Below, piece after piece: positions 57,370 through 64,000 of a DNA stretch of 64,000 nt. The notes under the pieces were generated by a model. That model made no database searches. It was not told the origin of the DNA and worked only from the letters and a program-made list of their open reading frames with translations. The translations under genes and the position numbers were made by a program. Source of the DNA: JBCDKH01 sp964388485. GTDB lineage: Bacteria; Planctomycetota; Phycisphaerae; Tepidisphaerales; Tepidisphaeraceae. The stretch covers positions 1-64,000 of the forward strand of contig CAYMAS010000010.1 of assembly GCA_964388485.1 (NCBI GenBank), read 5' to 3'. Position 1 is the stretch's first letter; every line of letters starts with the position of its first letter.

Positions 57370-58263
57370 TTAATAACGGTCGACATCGTCTTGATCGAAC
57401 AAGTTGTTGAATAGCGTTCCGCTCCAGAAGCCAACGACGCCCCACATGGTACCATCATCGACATCGGGTAGAATCCCAGGCCCGGGCACCAGCGGATCAT
57501 CCTTCAGGATCCCTGCGAAGTCTTCTGCTTTATCGGGATCAAGCCACCAACGCTGCTGCTCATCTTGGTAGTTGACGTTGTACTCGCCAGTACCACCGAC
57601 CTCGATCATCCGAGCGGTGCCAGTAAGAAAACCTTGACCGTTCACCTCAACAACGCGAAGGTACACCCACTCCGCCATCGCAGCGATCGTGAACCGACTG
57701 TCTTCCCGTTCCGGCGTGGTAGCTCTTTCATCAAGCTCTATGCCTTTACCATTTTCCGTTGAGACATCTTTACGAACCGTAATGCTCCAGTTCAGGTTAG
57801 CCCCTAAGCCTTTAGGCAGCTTCACACCTAGTCCGGCATCGAACCCTACGTCCGTTCCGACCGTCACTGCTTCGCTGAAGCTTATCCATTGCCCATCTAG
57901 CGTAGCTGCTTCACCGAACTTGTCACTTCGATCGTACAGGCCCGTATCTTTCCACAGGCGATCGACCCAAACTGCGTAATTCTTACCGCCGTCGCCCGCG
58001 TAAACACCCAAAAACTCGGATGCAGTGCCCGAATCCTGCGGGCGACCCAGCGGTACCCACTCTGTGTAGTAGAATGCGGTCCCATCGCTGATCGAGATCG
58101 TCTTCGGCGAAGCTCCCCAGTGCTTGTCAGTCTCATCAACCTTGATGAAAATCGTCTCGTTCGCCGGAACATTGTCCGTCGGGTCATTCGGCGTCCGATC
58201 CGGCTCGGGTGGCTCCGCCTTCTCGTCATCCTTGACGGTGATCTTGAACCACTCGCTGTGCAT
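57370..58263 (-). pseudogene. C-terminal part of a broken surface protein gene
   Basis: A 297-residue frame starting MHSEWFKITVKDDEKAEPPEP. The ITVKDDEKAEP block is the end of a Calx-beta-like repeat whose beginning (DYTGFSGKSVSLKGADH) is in the frame upstream at 58304. The rest includes ISDGTAFYYTEWVPLG and YAVWVDRLWKDTGLYD. Two reading frames, each ended by a stop in the 58264-58310 segment, separate the two halves. It may still be translated from the internal ATG, but it reads as half of a disrupted gene. Low GC and unusual codons compared with neighbours. Confidence 0.65.
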
Positions 58264-58303
58264 CCAGCCGACCAGTTACTCGTCAGTCGGCTCGGTCGTC
58301 GGG

Positions 58304-58756
58304 TCATCGTCTTTTCAACAGCGGGTGGTCGGCTCCCTTGAGCGAGACAGACTTGCCGGAAAAGCCGGTGTAATCCTGGCCATGCTGTGCACCATCTGGC
58401 GAGGTGACAGACACGTTGACGTCGATGTCTTTGTCTCCAGAATAAATTTGATTTTGCCTCTCAATCCGAAACTCAACAAAATCCCCTTCAATCTCCTCAT
58501 TAAGACTTGTTTTCGCCGGATCACGGAACTTGATTATTATATTTGGTCGACTTCCGATGTCTCTGTCTGCTCCATCCCACCCCGTCCACTTGGTCTCTCC
58601 AGGCTTCTTTATCGCCAGCTGTCCCGGATCACCACCATAGACGAAGATCTCAGCACCACCTCCGGGATCGGCTGATCCCGCTTCTCCTCCACCGCCAACG
58701 GGTGTATCGCCGGAAAGCAGCCGTCGCGCCTCGAGACGCTCGAACATCTGATTCAT
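58304..58756 (-). pseudogene. N-terminal part of a broken LEARRLLSG surface protein gene
   Basis: A 150-residue frame with a good GGGAG site before ATG 58756. It opens MNQMFERLEARRLLSGD, a motif found at the start of many exported planctomycete proteins. A glycine-rich stretch and a Calx-beta-like region follow (IEGDFVEFRIERQNQIY, VSVTSPDGAQHGQDYTGFSGKSVSLK), and the frame stops at KGADHPLLKRR. In the next frame the sequence continues DDDPTTEPTDE and stops; the Calx-beta end resumes at 58260. The gene seems split by a short insertion or frameshifts. Confidence 0.65.
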
Positions 58757-58879
58757 CTTAAACTCCCTGCAGAAACTCATGTCGCCAGGGCACCCCGGCC
58801 TGGACCCGGGGGAGCTTGCCAAGGAGCAGCCGACCTGCCAAGGCTAAACCGCGGTTGTCGAAGATTTTGCGGAGCAGCC

Positions 58880-61267
58880 TCACGCTAGCCGCATCAAGGC
58901 CAGCTCCACCGTCGCCAGATCCTTGCCCGTCACCTTCGGCCGAAGCCGTTGCAGGAGGCTCGGGCACACCAGCAGCGTGGCGGCGCTGGTGGCGTCGACT
59001 TGTCGGGCGAGGCGACGCAGGCGACGGGCGGAGGCTTTGGGCAGGCCCAGCGATTGACACAGACGCTTATCTAGGCCACGCATGCCGTCGGCCCGTTCCC
59101 GCAGCACGCGGCGGAGCTTGCGGGCGATCAGGAACAATGCCGTCCCGCCGCTGGCGAGCATGACCGCGATCGCCAGCCACGGGCCGGCTTCCGCGGGAGC
59201 CTCGGCACCCCCGAAGCCGCCGCGAAGGGCTTCGAGCCTGCTTGGATCGACCGTCGCGATCGACGGCATCAGACAGGCCGCGGCGGCGACGGGCTTCGTC
59301 CTCTGCACCTGCACGCTCCGCATCTGACTTGCTACCCGACGCACCGTCGACGACGCGAGCCGACGGACGTGATCATCCGTATCGGCCTTGGACATGCGGG
59401 CGACCTCGTCGAGCATCTGCCACCGCCTCGTCCGCCCCACCGCCCACACGCCGCTGAGCCGATGGGCGGCGCGGCGGTCGCGGAGCATGTCGAACAGCGG
59501 CCGATCGATCGGCGAGCCGCTCGTGTCGAGGGCTACGATGGCATTGGCCCGCTCGCGGTTGCGGCCGAGGCGTTCGCGGGCATGAAGCAGGCGGCGGATG
59601 TCGCTGGCTTCGCGGGCCAAACCCATCGCGTCGGCGGCTTCGACGGCATTGGCCCTGACGCGCGGGTCGGCATCATCGAGCAGCCGACGCAGCGTCTTGG
59701 TCGTCGCTGCATCCGACGGATCGGTCGGCAGCATCGTCACGGCCCGGGCCCGCATCCGCGGTTCGGTGTCTCGGCAGGCGAGCAGCGTCACGCGACGCGG
59801 CGACCCGGCGGAGGCGGCCAGGTCGAGTGCGGCCAGGCGGGCGTTGAGCGGGCCGATGGTTATGAGGCGTTCGAGCGTGCGACGCGGGTCGGGCAGCAGC
59901 TTCAGCATCGCCGCGGCGGCGAGTCGAAGGTTTCGGGCCGGCGTGTCGGCAAGCGTGCGGACGCGCGGCTGCGTCGTCGGATCGAGCGACGGCACGGGCG
60001 TGACGCGAGCGAGCTGCGCGAAGACGCGGCGAAAGCTGGCGAGCAATTCTGGAGCACACGCACGACGCACGCCCGGCGACGCGGCACAGCGAGCGAGCAG
60101 CAATCGCTCCGCCTGCTGCCGCTGCGTGGGGTTCAAGTCGGTGCCGCCACGGACGCGACGGGCCAGGTGCCGGCCGGCGAAGCGGGCCAGTCGCTCGTCG
60201 CCGCTGGTGGCGAGGTGGTCGAAGTAGTCGATCGGCAGCTTCGCGTCCCGCCGGCCCGCCGCGACGACGGCCCTGCGGGCGATGCGGAGTCGGAGCGACG
60301 CGTCGTCACCCGCGGCTTGGTCGAGCAGCCGCAGGAGCGACCCGAGATCGTTCGTCTGACCGCCGGCGGCGACCCAGGTGGCGAGATCCGGCAGATCCGC
60401 CAGCTCGAGCGCGTCGTCCGCGGGATCCTCGTCTTTCAGGGCCGCCAGAAGGTTCGACAAGTCGGTCGGCGACCAGAACGGCCCCTCCGCCAACGTCGCG
60501 ACCGCGGCGGCGAGCTTCGGGTCGATCAGCAGGTGCGCGAGCCGGATGAAATGCAGCGTCGCGGGCGGCGCGGCATTGCGAATTGCGTCGGCGAGAATCG
60601 GTTTCACCGCCGCGCCGCCGGCGAGACAGGCTGCGACATCACTCGCCGAGCGGGGCGCGCTCAAACGTTGAGCTGCCCTACCGCCGCGGCGGCGGATTAG
60701 TTCATGAAGTGAACGGATCCGACCGCCGTTTGCGACTATTTCGACCGCCGCTGTGACGAGATCGAACTCCGCCGAGCGTCCGGCGGAGAGGGCGCCACGG
60801 GGATTATCGAGTGCGTCGGCGACGACGTGCTCCAGCGCGTCGCGGGCTTCGGCGGAGCCGTCGAGACGCTCCGCCCTCACCCGAGTTGCCGCACTTGCCG
60901 CCGTCGCCACCGCCGGTTCGCGGCCGGCCAGGAGCGTCGCCAGAGCGGGCAGCAGACGGGTCGAGGTCGTGTCGCGAAGGAAGCCGGCGAGGTTCAGGCG
61001 GACCTGCTCGTCGCTCGATCGAGCCGCGCGCTGTGCGGCGGGAGCGAGCGCTTCCTCGTTGTCGGTCAATGCCTTACGCGCCCTGAGCTCCAGGTCGCCG
61101 TAGGTGCCGAGAAGCGTGACGAGGCTATCGAGTCGGTTTCGCCGGAGCAATGCGTTGACAGCGTCGACACATTCGGGAGCGTTGCCGAGGCGGGTTGCCT
61201 CCAGGAGGACCGCTTCTGCCGCTTCGCCCTTGCCTGACAACAGCTCGTGGAGGACGGACGGCTTCAC
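58880..61267 (-). CDS. HEAT-repeat protein with C-terminal membrane anchor
   Basis: A 795-residue protein made almost wholly of paired helices (ARKALTDNEEALAPAAQRAAR, DEQVRLNLAGFLRDTTSTRLLPALATLLAG, LRRLLDDADPRVRANAVEAADAMGL), i.e. HEAT or armadillo-like repeats. A membrane segment near 710-730 (GPWLAIAVMLASGGTALFLIARKL) and a short helical tail follow. There is no obvious enzyme motif and no signal peptide. Such proteins act as protein-binding scaffolds. The ATG at 61267 is the start of the frame. Confidence 0.8.
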   Translation of the reverse strand: MKPSVLHELLSGKGEAAEAVLLEATRLGNAPECVDAVNALLRRNRLDSLVTLLGTYGDLELRARKALTDNEEALAPAAQRAARSSDEQVRLNLAGFLRDTTSTRLLPALATLLAGREPAVATAASAATRVRAERLDGSAEARDALEHVVADALDNPRGALSAGRSAEFDLVTAAVEIVANGGRIRSLHELIRRRGGRAAQRLSAPRSASDVAACLAGGAAVKPILADAIRNAAPPATLHFIRLAHLLIDPKLAAAVATLAEGPFWSPTDLSNLLAALKDEDPADDALELADLPDLATWVAAGGQTNDLGSLLRLLDQAAGDDASLRLRIARRAVVAAGRRDAKLPIDYFDHLATSGDERLARFAGRHLARRVRGGTDLNPTQRQQAERLLLARCAASPGVRRACAPELLASFRRVFAQLARVTPVPSLDPTTQPRVRTLADTPARNLRLAAAAMLKLLPDPRRTLERLITIGPLNARLAALDLAASAGSPRRVTLLACRDTEPRMRARAVTMLPTDPSDAATTKTLRRLLDDADPRVRANAVEAADAMGLAREASDIRRLLHARERLGRNRERANAIVALDTSGSPIDRPLFDMLRDRRAAHRLSGVWAVGRTRRWQMLDEVARMSKADTDDHVRRLASSTVRRVASQMRSVQVQRTKPVAAAACLMPSIATVDPSRLEALRGGFGGAEAPAEAGPWLAIAVMLASGGTALFLIARKLRRVLRERADGMRGLDKRLCQSLGLPKASARRLRRLARQVDATSAATLLVCPSLLQRLRPKVTGKDLATVELALMRLA

Positions 61268-61331
61268 CTAGGGTTTATCGGACGACGACCCACCGGTTCG
61301 CTATCGGCCGAAGCACTTAAAGTACAACGAG

Positions 61332-61742
61332 TTAGGCAGCGTTGGCCTGAAGACGTTCCAGGGAGATGACGTCGAGCGCTTTCTCGTGCGTGGCTTCGAG
61401 ATCGACGGGCGGAGCGACCCCTGCCTGGTCCGCCTCCTTCCATCGGCTGCTGCAAAGGCACCAGCGGTCGCCGGGCTTGAGGCCCGGGAAGTCGAACTCG
61501 GGGCGAGGCGCTGATAAGTCGTTGCCCCGACGTGATGTAAAGCTCAGGAAAGCTTCGGTCACGACGGCGCAGACGGTGTGGCTGCCGACGTCCTGCGGAC
61601 CGGTCTTGCAGCATCCGTCGCGGTAGAAGCCGGTTCGAGGATCCGTTCCACAGACCTGTAACGGGCCGCCAAGCACGTTTCGAGCAACAGGTTGGGCCGA
61701 TTCGGAGGCGGGTTGCATGACGCAGTTTAGGTCGGGTGGCAT
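61332..61742 (-). CDS. DUF2237 family protein
   Basis: A protein of about 136 residues of the DUF2237 (COG3651) family, with strong family blocks: NVLGGPLQVCGTDPRTGFYRDG, CCKTGPQDVGSHTVCAVVTEAFL, and SAPRPEFDFPGLKPGDRWCLCSSRWKEA. Several conserved cysteines suggest metal or thiol chemistry, but function is unestablished. The start may be ATG 61742 or ATG 61721. It is divergent from the SDR gene with about 20 bases between starts. Confidence 0.9.
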   Translation of the reverse strand: MPPDLNCVMQPASESAQPVARNVLGGPLQVCGTDPRTGFYRDGCCKTGPQDVGSHTVCAVVTEAFLSFTSRRGNDLSAPRPEFDFPGLKPGDRWCLCSSRWKEADQAGVAPPVDLEATHEKALDVISLERLQANAA

Positions 61743-61763
61743 CACGTTTGCCGGTTGAAAGGC

Positions 61764-62807
61764 ATGAGCAAGCATCTTAAGCCTCTCGAAGACCAGGTCA
61801 TTGTCCTGACCGGTGCCAGCAGCGGCATCGGTCTCGTGACCGCCCGGATGGCCGCTAAGCGAGGGGCCCGTATGGTGTTAGCCGCCCGCAGCGAGGACGC
61901 GCTTCGCGACCTGGCGGAGGAAATCAACAATGACGGCGGAGAAGCCCTCGCCGTTGCGTGCGACGTCTCCAATCGCGAGGACATGCAGCGGCTACATGAT
62001 GTAGCGGTCGAACGGTTCGGCGGGTACGACACCTGGATCAACGACGCCGGCGTCGGCATGTACGGCAAGATCCTCGACGTGCCACACGAGGACGCACGCA
62101 AACTGTTCGACACCAACGTCTTCGGCGTGCTCCACGGCAGCCAGATCGCGACGAAGCACTTCAAGGACCGCGACGACCAACGGTTCGACGGCTGCCTGAT
62201 CAACGTCGGCAGCGTTTTAAGCTACCAGCCGATCCCGCTGCAAGGCATCTATGTCGCTAGCAAGCATGCAGTTAAGGGCCTTACCGATTCGCTCCGCCAG
62301 GAGGTGCTTGCAGACGATCTGCCCGTCAGCGTGACGTTGATCATGCCCAATGCGATCGACACGCCCTATGCGGAGCACGCGGCGAACTACATGGGCGTCG
62401 AGGCGGACGTGCCACCACCAACTTACGCGCCCGAGACGGTCGCACGAGCCATCCTGCACGCGACGACAACCCCGACGAGGGACCTGACGGTCGGCGGCGC
62501 CTTCAAGCCTATGAGCATGCTCAATAACGTCTTTCCCGGCGTCGTCGACAGCGTTATGGCGGCGTTCCTGCCCGACGCCCAGCGTCGCGAGGAGCGGTAC
62601 ATCGCGCCGGACGACCCGCGGGCACTGACGAACGCGAGCAGCAAGACCAGTCGGGGTGGCCTGCACGAACGATCTGGCCAGGAACGACTTACGATGCCGG
62701 TCAGCGCGTACACGCAGGCCCGGATGCACCCGCTGGCGTCTGCTGCGGTGCTCGCCGGGGCGGGCTTGCTCTTGTCCGCCGCTTATCACGCGGTCACCGA
62801 GGATTAG
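61764..62807 (+). CDS. Short-chain dehydrogenase with C-terminal membrane segment
   Basis: A 347-residue SDR oxidoreductase. The NAD(P)-binding TGASSGIG is at about 17-24, the catalytic Ser/Tyr/Lys in NVGSVLSYQ and YVASKHAVKG, and ADVLVNDAG-type NDAGVG follows. A PNAIDTPY loop and a C-terminal extension with one hydrophobic segment (LASAAVLAGAGLLLSAAYHAV, about 325-343) suggest membrane association. GAAAGG before the ATG supports this start over the in-frame TTG at 61755. The substrate is unknown. Confidence 0.9.
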   Translation: MSKHLKPLEDQVIVLTGASSGIGLVTARMAAKRGARMVLAARSEDALRDLAEEINNDGGEALAVACDVSNREDMQRLHDVAVERFGGYDTWINDAGVGMYGKILDVPHEDARKLFDTNVFGVLHGSQIATKHFKDRDDQRFDGCLINVGSVLSYQPIPLQGIYVASKHAVKGLTDSLRQEVLADDLPVSVTLIMPNAIDTPYAEHAANYMGVEADVPPPTYAPETVARAILHATTTPTRDLTVGGAFKPMSMLNNVFPGVVDSVMAAFLPDAQRREERYIAPDDPRALTNASSKTSRGGLHERSGQERLTMPVSAYTQARMHPLASAAVLAGAGLLLSAAYHAVTED

Positions 62808-62822
62808 CCGCTACGCTCCGCC

Positions 62823-63374
62823 GTGGTCGTCGATCTGAGCGAGCAGAGGCCTGAGCAGCGGGATCCGGGGACGCTGGTGCCGGTGGTGAGCATCGGGACC
62901 CTCGTCCTGTCGGTGTTGATGATGCTGTGTAGTCCGTTGACGGCCATGAACTTAGCATCGCCGCCGATGCCGCCGGACATCGCGGCAATGGACCCGGCTG
63001 ATCGTCCCGCGCCGCCACCCGTGCGGCCGGTTGACGCGGCCGCTCTCGTCATCTTCTTCCTCATCAGCGTCATCGGCACTGCAGGTGGCGTCCTCGGCCT
63101 GCTTCGCCTGCACTGGGGCAGGCGACTGATGATCCTATTTGGTTGCCTGTTATTAACTTACCTGGCCCTCGTCATCGGCTTCCGGCTGACCGGCGGGTTG
63201 ACCGACTTGGTCGAAAGCGTCCCCGCCGGTGCCCCGAAGCGAAGCGCGTTGGGAGCGTTCTTCGTCTGGACGATCGTTCCCATCGTCCTGGCCATCCTGA
63301 TGTTGATCGCGTCGCTCAAGTACCTGCTCCGCAAGGACGTAGCAGCCACGTTCCGGGGCGTGAAGTTCACCTAG
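62823..63374 (+). CDS. Multi-pass membrane protein, unknown function
   Basis: A 183-residue protein from a GTG start, 15 bases after the SDR gene, so probably in the same operon. About four membrane segments (TLVLSVLMMLCSPLTAM, ALVIFFLISVIGTAGGVLGLL, LMILFGCLLLTYLALVIGF, FFVWTIVPIVLAILMLIASL) surround a proline-rich loop. No family motif is recognised. Confidence 0.7.
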   Translation: MVVDLSEQRPEQRDPGTLVPVVSIGTLVLSVLMMLCSPLTAMNLASPPMPPDIAAMDPADRPAPPPVRPVDAAALVIFFLISVIGTAGGVLGLLRLHWGRRLMILFGCLLLTYLALVIGFRLTGGLTDLVESVPAGAPKRSALGAFFVWTIVPIVLAILMLIASLKYLLRKDVAATFRGVKFT

Positions 63375-63393
63375 ACGCAGCCGCAGCGGTCCT

Positions 63394-64000
63394 CTACGTG
63401 GACTTTGCCATCACCGGCAGTGACCGACTCGTTTTACGAATCGGCTCGGCGACGAGGTCATAGTGCTGGTAGTCGGTCAACGTGACGTCGAGCAGCTGAC
63501 CCGCGTGGAGCTCGTCCTTCGACGCGACGTACGTAACGCTATCTATGTCAGGGGCTTGCGCCTGCGAACGAGCGGCATAGACGAGCGTGCCATCGTCGGC
63601 TTCACCTTGAGCGGCGTCGATTAGGACCTCGAGCGTTTCGCCGATGCGGGCAGCGTTGCGTTCGAACACAACCCGTTGCTGGGTCTCCATTAACTCGCCG
63701 TAGCGACGCTGCTTTGTCTCGGCGTCAATCTGGCCGGTCATCCTGCCCATGGGGGTGCCAGGCTCCGGGGAGTACTCGAAGACGCCGACGTGCTCAAAGT
63801 GGCCTTCGCTGATCCAGTCGACGAGTTCCTGGTGCTCGGCTTCGGATTCGCCGGGGGTGCCGGTGATGAAGGTGGTGCGTAAAGCCAAGCCGGGCACACG
63901 GTTGTGAAGTTTTTCGACGAGCTTGGTCGTCAGGTCGCGGTCGACCTTCCGCTTCATCCGGGCAAGGACATCGGTGTTGATGTGCTGCAGCGGCATGTCG
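63394..64000 (-). CDS. rimO: Ribosomal protein S12 methylthiotransferase, C-terminal part
   Basis: The gene continues past the right edge; about 202 residues are visible. The radical-SAM domain end is seen as MPLQHINTDVLARMKRK, LRTTFITGTPGESEAEHQELVDWI, and HFEHVGVFEYSPEPGTPMGRM, which is the RimO pattern. A C-terminal TRAM domain follows (IGETLEVLIDAAQ, YAARSQAQAPDIDSVTYV). RimO methylthiolates an aspartate of S12. The N-terminal UPF0004 and radical-SAM cysteine motifs lie outside the window. Confidence 0.93.
   Translation of the reverse strand, partial: DMPLQHINTDVLARMKRKVDRDLTTKLVEKLHNRVPGLALRTTFITGTPGESEAEHQELVDWISEGHFEHVGVFEYSPEPGTPMGRMTGQIDAETKQRRYGELMETQQRVVFERNAARIGETLEVLIDAAQGEADDGTLVYAARSQAQAPDIDSVTYVASKDELHAGQLLDVTLTDYQHYDLVAEPIRKTSRSLPVMAKST

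Noticed and set aside
1..64000. tRNA or rRNA genes
   Set aside because: I looked for T-arm-like GGTTCGA segments and cloverleaf pairing between genes and found no convincing candidate; a dedicated scan could still reveal one.

Overview
The window is high-GC chromosomal DNA (roughly 65 percent by eye) with densely packed genes on both strands. It looks like a planctomycete, most plausibly of the Phycisphaerae type. This is an inference from several traits together: a PEP-CTERM exported protein, an exported protein opening with the planctomycete-style LEARRLLSG motif, a TPR protein carrying two RNA polymerase alpha C-terminal domains, a baeRF-type release-factor-like protein, a sulfatase, and many lineage-type hypothetical proteins. 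A run of exactly 10 N (45324-45333) indicates a scaffolded draft assembly. No rRNA, tRNA, CRISPR array, phage module or transposase was recognised.

Layout. 0.1-2.8 kb: GNAT acetyltransferase, FHA-GAF histidine kinase, small PHA-granule-type protein. 2.9-4.5 kb: PEP-CTERM beta-propeller protein. 4.6-7.4 kb: cheA-cheW. 7.4-15.1 kb: lipoprotein, RpoD-type sigma factor, trigger factor, sulfatase, hisS, two small membrane proteins. 15.1-18.9 kb: Rrf2 regulator divergent from a DsbD-type reductase, a possible PD-(D/E)xK protein, a lipoprotein. 19.4-22.7 kb: HEAT/TPR protein and a membrane protein. 22.7-26.5 kb: cheR-cheD-cheY-cheX-like-cheB. 26.6-30.4 kb: polytopic membrane protein and a DUF4139 protein. 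30.4-36.0 kb (minus strand): baeRF, mreC, mreD, PBP2, purE, an apparent cell-elongation operon. 36.1-42.4 kb: B12-binding protein, proB, type II/IV secretion ATPase with a STAS protein, GH10-like protein, ComEA-like protein. 42.4-48.7 kb: hypothetical, dapF, two small hydrophilic proteins, PH-domain protein, geranylgeranyl-reductase-type flavoprotein, TPR-alphaCTD protein. 49.4-55.6 kb: glcF, glcE, pgsA, TrkA-C membrane protein, glycosyltransferase. 55.7-64 kb: esterase, an AT-richer block holding a broken Calx-beta-like surface gene, HEAT protein, DUF2237 protein, SDR, membrane protein, and the C-terminal part of rimO.

The most unusual content lies between genes. There is a dense population of short palindromes. 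Several have 6-8 bp stems of unrelated sequence around an identical CTTCAG apex, often as inverted pairs. Others are GCGGAGC/GCGTCGC-type hairpins, two ~165-bp MITE-like elements with ~35-bp terminal inverted repeats, and two long inverted repeats that begin at or before stop codons. Every convergent gene junction of about 100 bp or more carries such an element. Related sequence forms gene ends (Rrf2, pgsA, the GNAT stop codon) and lies in frame inside dapF, where it appears to add an extra loop to an essential enzyme.

Gene groupings suggest a chemotaxis system split over two loci with no receptor in view, a cell-shape/peptidoglycan operon (with dapF elsewhere in the window), and a glycolate-oxidase-type pair (glcE-glcF).
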